This document shows positions 42,957 to 51,783 of a stretch of DNA of 64,000 nucleotides, one piece after another. Below the pieces are notes generated by a model, which made no database searches, was not told the origin of the DNA, and saw nothing but the letters and a program-made list of their open reading frames with translations. The position numbers and the translations under genes were made by a program. Each line of letters opens with the position of its first letter. Position 1 is the stretch's first letter. Source of the stretch: Solibacillus isronensis (GTDB lineage: Bacteria > Bacillota > Bacilli > Bacillales_A > Planococcaceae); the NCBI RefSeq assembly GCF_023715405.1, contig NZ_JAMBOC010000001.1, positions 1,178,001-1,242,000 on the forward strand, given 5' to 3'.

Positions 42957-42992
42957 ATTGCACCTGCTTTTCTACAACCTATTTTACATTAC

Positions 42993-43529
42993 TTACCGCC
43001 ATACACGATTTACAACTGTTTGTTCATTGCTAAACTCTATTTCAAAGACATCCGGATTCGACAGTTGCTTCCAATCGTCAAATCCAAAATGCCGTTGAAA
43101 ATGGTTGAGTAGTAAAGACATTATATTGCCGTGTGTAACGATTACCACTGACATATGAGCACTTTGTTTTAATTCTTCTACTAATTCATTGATACGATGT
43201 ATCGCTTCATTACTTGATTCCCCGCCAGTAAATTTTAAATCCTTATCCACATACGTTTGTTTCAATTTTTCCAGCCAATCCGGAAGATTTTCGTCACTTA
43301 ATAATCGTTCCCTCAACCGATGATCAATTTTGAAAGGAATTTTGTTTTTCCGGACAAATGGTTCTATTGTATGTAATGCTCTTGTAAATGGACTTGATAT
43401 GACAAGTTCAATCGGGTATTGTTCCAAAAAATTTGCCAGCTGCTCACTTTCCTCTTTACCAGCTACTGTTAACTTAGCCTTCGGATCTTGTCCCTCCGAT
43501 TCAGCGTGTCGGATAATATATAATTTCAT
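42993..43529 (-). CDS. Histidine phosphatase (phosphoglycerate-mutase-like)
   Basis: 178 residues. Phospho-acceptor RHAESEG at residues 7-13, second Arg in SSPFTRALHT, second His in VVIVTHGNIM. The single-domain form is typical of small phosphatases rather than glycolytic mutase. The substrate is unknown. It is co-oriented with the metallophosphoesterase and esterase genes. Confidence 0.88.
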   Translation of the reverse strand: MKLYIIRHAESEGQDPKAKLTVAGKEESEQLANFLEQYPIELVISSPFTRALHTIEPFVRKNKIPFKIDHRLRERLLSDENLPDWLEKLKQTYVDKDLKFTGGESSNEAIHRINELVEELKQSAHMSVVIVTHGNIMSLLLNHFQRHFGFDDWKQLSNPDVFEIEFSNEQTVVNRVWR

Positions 43530-43556
43530 ACTGTAAATGCTCCTAGTTCATTCATG

Positions 43557-44444
43557 CTAATTTTTGATGATCTTGAGTAATTGCTTCATTGCTTTCTTCG
43601 CTTCCGGAATGGGAAATACCGGAAAGACATGATTCATTTTCGGGTATTCAAAGTAATGGACTGCTACACCTTGTTCTTTTGCTTTATCGAGAAGCATTTT
43701 TGCATCGACAAGCAGTAGCTCACCCGTCCCGACAAATGCGGTAATTTGACCGATGTCTTTCAATTCTCCATGGACGGGACTTATTTTGTAATCTGTTAAA
43801 TCCAATCCGTCTGCCCATAACCTGCCAAGCTCCTGTGCGCCAACTACTCCAAGCATCGGGTCAAGTTTTTCAAGTTCTTTGTAGCGCGGATCTTCCCCCC
43901 GCACATCGAGCCATGCGGAATGTAGAACAATATGCTGCGGCTGCTTTTTGGAATATCGTTTTACATCCTGCGCCAACGCCAATGCCAGCCCGCCACCTGC
44001 GGAATCCCCCATAAAAATAAATGGGGCATCATATTTTAAAACGAGATGATCATATAAATCGTGAATGGCATCAAAGCACGCTTTATGTGAATGTTTAGGT
44101 AGCTTCGGATAAATCGGCACGATAATCGTGAAGTTTGATTCCTGTGCAAGCTTCACTAAATAGCGCCAATGAAAAATCAGTGGATCATTAATATAGGCAC
44201 CGCCGTGAAAATAATAGATGACCTTTTCCGGTGTCTGCTGTTCATTGATTGTGTAATAGGGCATGCCATTCAGTTCGTCTTTTTGTATTTGGTGCTGCTC
44301 TTTGAATTTAGCATCCAGCTCATACGGTTTCTCATTATGTTTCATTGCAATAAAATTATCGAGCAGGCGTAAATCCATAAATTTCTTCTTTGTTCCGCGC
44401 AGTATTAAAAACTTCTCAAACAACACACTATGCACGCTTCGCAT
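43557..44444 (-). CDS. Alpha/beta hydrolase, HSL-type esterase
   Basis: 295 residues. Oxyanion-hole motif YYFHGGAYIND, nucleophile elbow GDSAGGGLA, and a C-terminal acid/His pair (VDAKMLL region and KMNHVFPVF). GGGAGG-type GGGAGG lies 6 bases before the ATG. These are hormone-sensitive-lipase-like carboxylesterases acting on short acyl esters. It appears intracellular (no signal peptide). Confidence 0.88.
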   Translation of the reverse strand: MRSVHSVLFEKFLILRGTKKKFMDLRLLDNFIAMKHNEKPYELDAKFKEQHQIQKDELNGMPYYTINEQQTPEKVIYYFHGGAYINDPLIFHWRYLVKLAQESNFTIIVPIYPKLPKHSHKACFDAIHDLYDHLVLKYDAPFIFMGDSAGGGLALALAQDVKRYSKKQPQHIVLHSAWLDVRGEDPRYKELEKLDPMLGVVGAQELGRLWADGLDLTDYKISPVHGELKDIGQITAFVGTGELLLVDAKMLLDKAKEQGVAVHYFEYPKMNHVFPVFPIPEAKKAMKQLLKIIKN

Positions 44445-44665
44445 ACAATGCCTCCCTTTAGCTCACATCCAATTTTTACAATTTCCCATTGTTATCAATT
44501 CGACTAAAATCGATTGATCCCCTTCTAAATGGTAAAACGTTTCCACTTATGCATATGCAAACTGAGTACCCGTTAGAAAAATCCCATCAGTGAATTCAAT
44601 ATATTCTGAAACTTTTTTTCCGACTTAATCGTAAATTTGGTAACGAATTTAGAGGGGGAATGTTC

Positions 44666-45088
44666 ATGCTTACCGGATTTTACAGTGCCCTTATCATTTT
44701 CACTTTATTATTTATCATTGCTGCTTTCTTTTTTATCCGGGAGTTTGTAAAAAAGAAAGTATCTCCCTTTAACTTGAATACAATTATGCTTGGCGTGCTG
44801 ACGCTTTTTATGCTGATTGTTTCAGGAATTTACAGCTATGATTTTTATCATCTGCAAACAAGCGATCAGAAAACTGCTGGAGGGATTTGTGAAATTACCT
44901 TTGTAAACGGGCATGGGAGAAGTATTGATACGACTGAAGTGATGATTGAAGATAAAGTTTACAATATTAAGTCCAGTACCTACAAAGACTTCCCTGATGG
45001 GCGTTATCATTGTGAATTAACGTATCTACCGATTTCAAAAATTGTGACGCAAATCGATATACTGACAAAAGACGAGAAAGGAGACTAA
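44666..45088 (+). CDS. Small membrane protein with extracytoplasmic domain
   Basis: 140 residues from the ATG at 44666 (AGAGGGGG 7 bases upstream). Two N-terminal hydrophobic segments (FYSALIIFTLLFIIAAFFFI and IMLGVLTLFMLIVSGIYSY) are followed by a beta-rich soluble tail with one cysteine pair candidate (GGICEIT, YHCELTY). It is followed one base later by another small membrane protein gene, so they likely act together. Unknown family. Confidence 0.68.
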   Translation: MLTGFYSALIIFTLLFIIAAFFFIREFVKKKVSPFNLNTIMLGVLTLFMLIVSGIYSYDFYHLQTSDQKTAGGICEITFVNGHGRSIDTTEVMIEDKVYNIKSSTYKDFPDGRYHCELTYLPISKIVTQIDILTKDEKGD

Positions 45089-45089
45089 T

Positions 45090-45407
45090 ATGGTTGAGTT
45101 AGATTTTTCAATTGTTTTGGCATTCATCTTAATTATGGTTTTAATTACGCCACTTGTATTATCTATCTACTACCGGAAAAAAACGAAAGTGGATAAAGGG
45201 TTGCAATTTGCCTATCATGGCCTTTCCTACCGTCGTAAATTCTTGCGCAACCTCTATTCCATTCCCATTTGTATCGTAGCGTTGGCCATTATTTATTGGG
45301 TGGAAGGATTCACTAATCTCTTTATATTTTTCACCCTCTTTTTCATAGTATTATTTGGTATTCAAACTTCGTACAATTATATAAAGTGGAAAAAAGAAGA
45401 AGATTAA
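45090..45407 (+). CDS. Small membrane protein
   Basis: 105 residues: a first span (FSIVLAFILIMVLITPLVLSI), a basic loop (RKKTKVDKGLQFAYHGLSYRR), then two C-terminal spans. It starts 1 base after the preceding gene and ends in a charged tail (KWKKEED). Co-transcribed with the 44666 gene. The function is unknown. Confidence 0.68.
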   Translation: MVELDFSIVLAFILIMVLITPLVLSIYYRKKTKVDKGLQFAYHGLSYRRKFLRNLYSIPICIVALAIIYWVEGFTNLFIFFTLFFIVLFGIQTSYNYIKWKKEED

Positions 45408-45408
45408 A

Positions 45409-45446
45409 ACGCCTGAGTTCATTTATCTCGACTCAGGCGTTTTTCA
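45409..45446. terminator. Bidirectional terminator between convergent genes
   Basis: AACGCCTGAGT / ACTCAGGCGTT forms an 11-bp stem, followed by TTTC on the plus strand and TTTTAATC on the minus strand. Confidence 0.88.
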
Positions 45447-45884
45447 TTATTTCACTCCACTCGATCCAAAACCCTTATCACCGCGCTCCGAATCCGACAG
45501 TTCGTCCGTTTCTTCAATGAAGACTTGCGGGACATATTGAACGACTAGCTGGGCAATGCGCATCCCCTTTTCAATCGTAAACGGTTCTTTTCCATGATTA
45601 ATTAGAATAACCCCGATTTCACCGCGATAGCCTGCATCAATCGTACCTGGACTATTTAACACCGTAATTCCATGTTTCAATGCCAATCCGCTTCGAGAAC
45701 GTACTTGCGCTTCTGTTCCTTCCGGCAGTTCGATTTGAAGACCGGTTTTAATTAATCCGTATTCCCCAGGCAGTAAAACTTTTTCTTCAACCGCACTTAA
45801 ATCCATCCCCGCATCCCCTTCACGTGCCTGTTTCGGCAATACGGCTTCCGGGTGGGTTTTCTTAATTTTTAATTGAATCGACAT
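45447..45884 (-). CDS. dut: dUTP diphosphatase (dUTPase)
   Basis: 145 residues from the ATG at 45884; a TTG at 45890 is also in frame. All five dUTPase motifs are present: [36 protein letters not shown] and [10 protein letters not shown]. The trimeric enzyme hydrolyses dUTP to dUMP and keeps uracil out of DNA. It stands near the ribonucleotide reductase operon but is transcribed the other way. Confidence 0.95.
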   Translation of the reverse strand: MSIQLKIKKTHPEAVLPKQAREGDAGMDLSAVEEKVLLPGEYGLIKTGLQIELPEGTEAQVRSRSGLALKHGITVLNSPGTIDAGYRGEIGVILINHGKEPFTIEKGMRIAQLVVQYVPQVFIEETDELSDSERGDKGFGSSGVK

Positions 45885-46084
45885 ATTCAACCAACTTTCT
45901 CATTTATAAAATCTATTTACATGCAGTTATAACAAAACCATATTTTTTCTTTATTTTCAATAGGGAGTTTTCTAGAATTCTTAATGGATTTATGTTATCT
46001 TTCTTTAGGCTCTTTACTTTTATGTTGTTAAAGCTTATACTCAATTCAACTATATATTGTGTTTTTTTATCACGGTACTACTAA

Positions 46085-46240
46085 ATGTAGTTTAAAAGGG
46101 AAGTTTGGTGTGAATCCAACGCTGTCCCCGCAACTGTAAATGCTGACTGAAGACGAATAGACCACTGTGCAATGCATGGGAAGGTATGTCTGACGGATGA
46201 AGCAAAGCCAGGAGACCTGCCGCGTTAAAACTACGTACAT
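46085..46240 (+). ncRNA. Adenosylcobalamin riboswitch
   Basis: The B12-element core is unmistakable: GCTGTCCCCGCAACTGTAA (46121-46139 region) and later AAGCCAGGAGACCTGCC (46204-46220). The closing stem is GTAGTTT (46087-46093) with AAACTAC. It lies on the plus strand, 170 bases ahead of nrdH and followed by an intrinsic terminator. AdoCbl binding should therefore switch off the B12-independent class Ib reductase. Confidence 0.96.
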
Positions 46241-46290
46241 TTCTTCGGGGAATAGGAAATGGAGGCGCTCTTTTACTCGTTTCCATTTCA

Positions 46291-46322
46291 AGCTATCCTG
46301 TTTTCCGGGATAGCTTTTTTTG
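46291..46322 (+). terminator. Riboswitch expression-platform terminator
   Basis: AGCTATCC / GGATAGCT stem followed by TTTTTTTG. An alternative pairing between GAAATGGA (46256-46263 region) and TCCATTTC (46282-46289) lies just upstream and could be the competing helix. Position between aptamer and nrdH fits a transcriptional OFF switch. Confidence 0.9.
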
Positions 46323-46395
46323 TTTTTTCTGTATGTTCCCCCATGACATGTGCACCACAATTACTAGTAATATTTAAATAGCGAGGGGTTCTATT

Positions 46396-46620
46396 ATGAA
46401 ACTTTATACGAAAACAATTTGTCCAAAATGCCTATGGGTAAAATCGGAGCTCGATGCTGCCAACTTGGAGGTCGAGGTTATTAATATTGACCATGATGAG
46501 AGCGCAAAACAAATAGTACTCGATGCAGGTTTTTTGTCTGTGCCGTTATTTGAAATCAACGGTGAATTTATCGCAGAGCCGACGTCAATTATCGATCGCA
46601 TTTCTGAAATGACCGCATGA
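46396..46620 (+). CDS. nrdH: NrdH-type glutaredoxin-like redoxin
   Basis: 74 residues. Redox site CPKC near residue 10 (NrdH proteins commonly have CxxC at this place), then a cis-proline SVPLFEING. It is the electron donor for the class Ib reductase. AGCGAGGGG precedes the ATG. Its stop overlaps nrdI (ATGA), so the four genes form one operon under the B12 riboswitch. Confidence 0.87.
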   Translation: MKLYTKTICPKCLWVKSELDAANLEVEVINIDHDESAKQIVLDAGFLSVPLFEINGEFIAEPTSIIDRISEMTA

Positions 46621-46985
46621 TCATATTTGCTTCACGAACTGGTAATGTACGATCCATTGTGCAAAAACTCGGCTTGCCCGCAAAGGATCTGGCGGAAGTA
46701 GAGAAAATGGATGAACCGTATCTTCTATTTACGTATACGGATGGATTAGGCTCTGTTCCCCCTATCGTCGACCAGTTCATGACTGCGAACTTTGATCTAT
46801 GCAAAGGAATTATCGTAAGCGGAAACCGTAATTTTGGTCATGCTTTTTTCGGCCGTGCAGGTGACCTTTTAGCTGCACAATACGGAATTCCGTTAATCGA
46901 AAAAGTGGAAATGCGAGGAACTCCGGCGAATTATGAAGCGATTACAGATTACTACTACTCCATATGGAAAGAGGCATCGATATGA
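46617..46985 (+). CDS. nrdI: NrdI flavodoxin-like protein
   Basis: 122 residues. N-terminal FASRTGNVRSIVQKL is the FMN phosphate-binding loop; the central GNRNFGHAFFGRAGDLLAAQYGIP-type segment is the NrdI signature. NrdI provides the superoxide that activates the Mn2 cofactor of NrdF. It overlaps nrdH and nrdE by 4 bases each. Confidence 0.93.
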   Translation: MIIFASRTGNVRSIVQKLGLPAKDLAEVEKMDEPYLLFTYTDGLGSVPPIVDQFMTANFDLCKGIIVSGNRNFGHAFFGRAGDLLAAQYGIPLIEKVEMRGTPANYEAITDYYYSIWKEASI

Positions 46986-49075
46986 AACAATATTTAAAAT
47001 TAAATAACGATATTCTAAACCGTTACCGTGCTACCGGTGAATTGGATCTGGCGAAAGACAAAGAAGCAACACGCCGCTATTTCCTGGAAGACGTGAATGT
47101 CCGTTTACGCTACTTTATCGATATCGAGGAAAAAGTGCGTTATTTAGTCGATGAAGGCTATTACGAAAAAGAGTTTTTGGAATTGTACTCGATGGACTTT
47201 ATTAAACAAATGTACAAAAAAGCCTATTCCTACAAGTTCCGGTTTCCTTCATTCATGAGTGCTTCGAAGTTCTACGAAAGCTATGCGATGAAAAGCCGGG
47301 ATGGAAAAGAAATTCTGGAAAAGTATGAAGACCGAATCGTCATTATCGCCCTGTATTTAGCACAAGGCGATGAAGCATTGGCTGAAAAGGCCATCGAAGC
47401 GGTAATGACTGCCTACCAGCCGGCAACCCCAACTGCCCTAAACAGCGGGAAAAAAGCGCGCGGTGAGCTAGTCTCATGTTTTAAACTAACGATGGACGAT
47501 ACGATGAACTCAATCGCTGAGAATATCGGCTATTGTCTTGAACTTTCCCGCTTAGGCGGCGGTGTCGGGGTAAACTTGACCGATCTGCGTCCGTTAGGAG
47601 ATCCGATTAAAGGAATTTTAAACCGTGCGAGCGGGGTTATGCCTGTTGCGAAACTGCTGGAAAATTCGTTCTCGTATTCGAATCAGCTTGGCCAAAGAAA
47701 TGGTTCCGGAGTCGTCTATCTAAATGTTTTTCACGGTGATATTGAAGCGTTTATCTCTTCCAAGAAACCAAATGCCGACGATAAAATCCGATTAGCTACA
47801 TTATCTACAGGGATTATTCTTCCCGATATTTTCTTTGAATTAATGCGCCGCGATAAAGATATCGTATTGTTTAGTTCTTATGATATTTTCAAAGAATACG
47901 GCAAACGCATGTCGGAAATTTCGATTACGGAAATGTACTACGAATTTTTGGATAATCCAAACATCCGTAAACTGAAACGTTTAAACGCCCGTAAATTGTA
48001 TACGGAAATTAAAAAGGCGCAATTTGAATCGGGTTACCCGTTCGAAATATTCGATGATAATGTCAATAACATCCACCCATTAAAGGAAATCGGGCGTGTG
48101 AAGATGTCGAATCTATGCACCGAAATTCTTCAGTATCAACAAACAAGCGTTGTTACCGATCAAAACGAGCCGAATGAATACGGCCTCGATGTTTCTTGTA
48201 ACTTAGGTTCAATCGACATTCACGAAGCAACGAAAGTTCAGGACTTCGGACAGCTTGTCGATACGGCAATGCGTCTTTTAACGAATGTTTCTACGATGAC
48301 CGATATCGTCAATGTCCCTTCTGTATCCAAAGCCAACAAAGTGATGCACTCTGTCGGATTGGGTGTTATGAACTTGCATGGACACCTTGTACAAAGCGGA
48401 ATCCGTTATGGTTCCAAAGAGTCGATTGAATTTATCGATGCGTTTATGGAAGCACTGAACTATTACTCGTTAAAAGCATCAATGGAAATCGCGAAGGAGA
48501 AGAACGAAACGTTTTATCGATTTGAGGAAAGTGATTATGCGAGCGGGGTTTATTTTGAAACCTATATAAACAAAGAAGATAAAGAACTTGCACCAGAAGT
48601 GATTAAAGCACTTGGGGGTACACCGATTATTACTCGGAATATGTGGGAACAGCTAAAGTCTGACGTACTGAAGCATGGCTTGTTCCACTCATACAGACTT
48701 GCGATTGCTCCAACTGGCTCTATTTCCTACATCCGCAGCTGTACGGCTTCCATCTCCCCTGTTACGGAACGTGTGGAAGTACGTGACTATGCGGATAGTC
48801 GAACAATTTATCCGATGCCGTTTTTAACGAATGATAACCAAGAACTTTATACCGAAGCCTATGAAGTAAACCCGTATGAACTGATCGACCTTTACGCAGC
48901 CGCGCAAAAGCATGTCGACCAGGGGATTTCCATGACACTATACGTGACGGACCAGTGGAACACAGAACAATTGGCAAAAGCTTATATTTATGCGTGGACG
49001 AAGGGCATTAAAACCGTTTATTACGTACGCCAGCGTTTACTTACAATTGAGGAGTGTGTCGCATGTCAAATTTAA
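46982..49075 (+). CDS. nrdE: Class Ib ribonucleotide reductase, large subunit
   Basis: 697 residues from the ATG at 46982 (GAGG 7 bases upstream, overlapping nrdI by ATGA). Catalytic-site parts are visible: SCFKLTMDD (first redox Cys), LSRLGGGVGVNL, NLCTEIL (active-site Cys) and a C-terminal ECVACQI pair that exchanges electrons with NrdH. There is no N-terminal ATP-cone, as expected for class Ib. It reduces all four ribonucleoside diphosphates. Confidence 0.96.
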   Translation: MKQYLKLNNDILNRYRATGELDLAKDKEATRRYFLEDVNVRLRYFIDIEEKVRYLVDEGYYEKEFLELYSMDFIKQMYKKAYSYKFRFPSFMSASKFYESYAMKSRDGKEILEKYEDRIVIIALYLAQGDEALAEKAIEAVMTAYQPATPTALNSGKKARGELVSCFKLTMDDTMNSIAENIGYCLELSRLGGGVGVNLTDLRPLGDPIKGILNRASGVMPVAKLLENSFSYSNQLGQRNGSGVVYLNVFHGDIEAFISSKKPNADDKIRLATLSTGIILPDIFFELMRRDKDIVLFSSYDIFKEYGKRMSEISITEMYYEFLDNPNIRKLKRLNARKLYTEIKKAQFESGYPFEIFDDNVNNIHPLKEIGRVKMSNLCTEILQYQQTSVVTDQNEPNEYGLDVSCNLGSIDIHEATKVQDFGQLVDTAMRLLTNVSTMTDIVNVPSVSKANKVMHSVGLGVMNLHGHLVQSGIRYGSKESIEFIDAFMEALNYYSLKASMEIAKEKNETFYRFEESDYASGVYFETYINKEDKELAPEVIKALGGTPIITRNMWEQLKSDVLKHGLFHSYRLAIAPTGSISYIRSCTASISPVTERVEVRDYADSRTIYPMPFLTNDNQELYTEAYEVNPYELIDLYAAAQKHVDQGISMTLYVTDQWNTEQLAKAYIYAWTKGIKTVYYVRQRLLTIEECVACQI

Positions 49076-50025
49076 CGTATAAAGCGGTCAACTGGAATAC
49101 CCCGACGAGTGAACTCGCTCGTATTTTTTGGGACCAGCAATGGAAACAAATATGGTTCCCCGAAGAAATTGCAGTCAGTAAAGACGTCAAACAATGGAAG
49201 GAATTCGAGCACCAGGATACATACAAAAAAGTGTTCGGCGGCCTAACTTTGCTTGATACGGTACAAACGAACATCGGCATGAATGAAATTGCCAAGTACA
49301 CGCCCGATTTTCAGGAGAAAGCGGTATTAACGGTTTTCGGATCGTTTGAAGCAATCCATGCAAAGTCTTATTCGTATATTTTTACAACATTATGCACAAA
49401 CACGGAAATCGACGAAGTGTTCGAATGGGTGCAAAAAAATGAGTTTCTTCAATATAAGGCAAACCGCATTGGTGAAGTATACACTGCTATAAAAGAAGAC
49501 GACCCGGAAAGCTTATGGAAAGCAATGTTCGCTTCAGTAATGCTGGAAAGCTTCTTATTTTATTCCGGCTTCTTCTACCCTCTTTATTTAGGAGGACAGG
49601 GCGTACTGCGAAACAGTGCGGAAGTGATTAGTTTAATCTTGCGTGACGAATCAATCCACGGAGTAGCAGTCGGCTTTTTCGCCCAGAATATTTTTAAAAC
49701 GTTCACAGCGGAAAAACAGCAGGAGCTTACTTTGTGGGGCTATGAATATTTACTTGATTTGTATCAAAATGAAATGAAGTATACGGATGATTTATATGCA
49801 GAAACGGGCCTTTCCCCGGAAGTGAAAAAATACGTGCGCTACAATGCGAATAAAGCGCTTATGAACTTGGGGCTCGATACGATGTTCCCTGACGAGGAAG
49901 TGAACCCTATTGTGATGAACGGGATCTCCAATACTGGGTCAACCTATGATTTCTTCAGTCAAAAAGGAGCGACTTATGCGGTTGCTAAAGTGGCCCCTAT
50001 AACTGATGATACATTTAAATTTTAA
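49063..50025 (+). CDS. nrdF: Class Ib ribonucleotide reductase, radical-bearing small subunit
   Basis: 320 residues from the ATG at 49063, which is preceded by GAGGAG and overlaps nrdE by 13 bases. Metal ligands and radical Tyr appear in order: Asp in LTLLDTV, Glu and His in FEAIHAKSYSYIF (Tyr nearby), Glu in MLESFLFY, Glu and His in LRDESIHG. It holds the di-manganese (or di-iron) tyrosyl radical. A terminator follows. Confidence 0.96.
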   Translation: MSNLTYKAVNWNTPTSELARIFWDQQWKQIWFPEEIAVSKDVKQWKEFEHQDTYKKVFGGLTLLDTVQTNIGMNEIAKYTPDFQEKAVLTVFGSFEAIHAKSYSYIFTTLCTNTEIDEVFEWVQKNEFLQYKANRIGEVYTAIKEDDPESLWKAMFASVMLESFLFYSGFFYPLYLGGQGVLRNSAEVISLILRDESIHGVAVGFFAQNIFKTFTAEKQQELTLWGYEYLLDLYQNEMKYTDDLYAETGLSPEVKKYVRYNANKALMNLGLDTMFPDEEVNPIVMNGISNTGSTYDFFSQKGATYAVAKVAPITDDTFKF

Positions 50026-50030
50026 AATTA

Positions 50031-50066
50031 AAACGCTATGGCCAATTTGTGCCGTAGCGTTTGTTT
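50031..50066 (+). terminator. nrd operon terminator
   Basis: AAACGCTATGGC / GCCGTAGCGTTT forms a stem with one mismatch, followed by GTTTC. Confidence 0.82.
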
Positions 50067-50086
50067 CAAATTATATCGATTCTTTC

Positions 50087-51106
50087 TTATTGTAAAAATG
50101 GATAATCGTCAATATAGCTGCGTTCAAATATCTCTAAAAGTTCAAGTACCTCCAATGCTTCTTCACGCCATTTCGGTTGTAGGATCATCTGTTCAATATT
50201 TCGTTTATAATCCATATAAAACAACGGCTCAAAGTGAAACGGATATTCTTTGATTGGTGCAGCCTCATAAATTAATGATCCATATGTCTCTCTAATATAA
50301 TCAAACGTCATATTTACATTTATAAACTCATATTGCTGCTGATCATTCAAACCCAGGTCCAGCGCTAAATGTTCTTTTTCTGCAAACCTAAATGTATCCG
50401 GAGTCTGTACTTCTATTAATGGTGGCTTCTCTGTAACCTTCGATCGTTGCTCTGTCTCAAACTTTTCAATTTCCCTTGCTGCATGCTTATAATAAAATTC
50501 CCTTGCCTCCTTATGAATTTGACCTATATATTTACCTTTTGGACCTTTTAATCCACGCTCTTTAATGAAGCTTTCAATCACCGAATTAACTGTCGCATTC
50601 TTTATAAGAATATCTTTATATTCATCGTTCGATAAACCTAATGCCTGAAGCATTTTTTCATGTTTAAGTTTCGACAGTGGATTACCTTCTATATAAGAAA
50701 AAGACTGTTTCGCATTTTTTAAGACTGACTCTTTGTCGATTTTAATATTTTCGTACTTTGCATATGTTAGTAGCGCACTGCGTTCAATAGCAAAAAATAA
50801 ATTATGCTCTATGGCATCTGATTTTGTCATAAATTGACCTTGGTTATACTGATCGGAATAAACAGCAAGCAAAAAAAACTGTTCATCTATCGGTTCTATA
50901 TAAAGGTTACTTGTTGTTTCTTCAGGTTTTTGCAGTGGAAATATGAATACTACCATACATAAAAAGAGAACGATTACAACCGGATAGCCCCATTTGAACT
51001 TTTTCCTGCCATTCCTATGAGCGTAGTATTGTTCCAGTGCTTTCTGCTGTACACGTTTTGTTTCATCAAGCATTGGTCCTGTTAAATTTTCTAATTCATC
51101 CTTCAC
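50087..51106 (-). CDS. Membrane-anchored anti-sigma-like protein with SurA-like region
   Basis: 339 residues. The first 43 residues are cytoplasmic and charged, then one membrane span (VVIVLFLCMVVFIFPL), then about 275 extracytoplasmic residues. The outer part contains NPLSKLKHEKMLQALGLSNDEYKDI, in two overlapping pieces; that is the pattern of SurA/PrsA N-terminal chaperone helices. It overlaps the ECF sigma gene by 11 bases, which is the usual arrangement for a sigma factor and its anti-sigma. I infer that it binds the sigma factor and senses an envelope signal. It lacks a zinc (HxxxCxxC) anti-sigma motif. Confidence 0.75.
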   Translation of the reverse strand: MKDELENLTGPMLDETKRVQQKALEQYYAHRNGRKKFKWGYPVVIVLFLCMVVFIFPLQKPEETTSNLYIEPIDEQFFLLAVYSDQYNQGQFMTKSDAIEHNLFFAIERSALLTYAKYENIKIDKESVLKNAKQSFSYIEGNPLSKLKHEKMLQALGLSNDEYKDILIKNATVNSVIESFIKERGLKGPKGKYIGQIHKEAREFYYKHAAREIEKFETEQRSKVTEKPPLIEVQTPDTFRFAEKEHLALDLGLNDQQQYEFINVNMTFDYIRETYGSLIYEAAPIKEYPFHFEPLFYMDYKRNIEQMILQPKWREEALEVLELLEIFERSYIDDYPFLQ

Positions 51107-51596
51107 TGTTCAACACCTCCCAGTCCGTTTCATTTAATTGTTCCTTTAAAATCTTTCTTGCTTTAATTAACCTAGTTTTCACCGTACCTTCCGCAAGTTT
51201 TAATGTAAAAGCAATATCTCGAACAGTTTGTGAATCATAATAATAAAGGATAATAATTTCCCGGTACTTGAATGGTAATTGCCAAACAGCCTTGCCAATT
51301 GTACTTTTTTCTTCCGATATTACCATTCCGTCTCTTTGTGAAGTGTCTTTTTCAATACTAAGTACATCGATTATGCGCACTTTTCTATAACGCCAGCTTT
51401 TCAAATAATCTTTACATTGATTCACCGTTATTTGTACTAAATAACTCTTTTCACTTGTTATTTCATTCTTTGAAAGCATTACTTTTATCCAAACATCCTG
51501 CACAATGTCTTCGGCTGCTTGTCGGTCTTTAACGTAGAGAAAGCTTAACTTTAATAAATAATTCGTATATGTATTAACAAGTCGTTCAAATTCCAT
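51096..51596 (-). CDS. ECF-type RNA polymerase sigma factor
   Basis: 166 residues. Sigma region 2 includes YVKDRQAAEDIVQDVWIKVM; region 4 includes LPFKYREIIILYYYDSQTVRDIA and LAEGTVKTRLIKARKIL. The size and two-domain form are those of the ECF group (SigV/SigX-like). It directly precedes and overlaps the anti-sigma-like gene. An autoregulated promoter is expected upstream, but I could not identify a convincing one. Confidence 0.92.
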   Translation of the reverse strand: MEFERLVNTYTNYLLKLSFLYVKDRQAAEDIVQDVWIKVMLSKNEITSEKSYLVQITVNQCKDYLKSWRYRKVRIIDVLSIEKDTSQRDGMVISEEKSTIGKAVWQLPFKYREIIILYYYDSQTVRDIAFTLKLAEGTVKTRLIKARKILKEQLNETDWEVLNSEG

Positions 51597-51745
51597 TTCT
51601 TCACCTCACTTGACTATAAAACGATTGTACATGTAATTTGGCTTTAAATTTTAATCAATTTTTCTAAAAAAATACTTCAGGGGATTAATTACCATAAAGT
51701 TCTATCGATTTAATTAATTTGACCCCATTACAATTTTGATAAAAG

Positions 51746-51782
51746 AAAAACGCTACACCAAACATTGGTATAGCGTTTTTCT
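51746..51782. terminator. Terminator after the cobalamin cluster
   Basis: ACGCTACACCAA / TTGGTATAGCGT pairs with one mismatch and is flanked by A and T runs on both sides. It ends the long minus-strand cob cluster and may also stop plus-strand transcripts. Confidence 0.88.
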
Positions 51783-51783
51783 T

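Larger units (their letters stand above)
45885..46395. other. Divergent region between dut and nrdH
   Basis: The left 190 bases hold the dut promoter region and the nrd promoter; they are AT-rich with no ORF I can support. The right half is the cobalamin riboswitch and its terminator, which are listed separately. Confidence 0.6.

Noticed and set aside
46070..46360. 96-codon minus-strand ORF across the cobalamin riboswitch
   Set aside because: It is the antisense of conserved riboswitch RNA elements and has no ribosome site.
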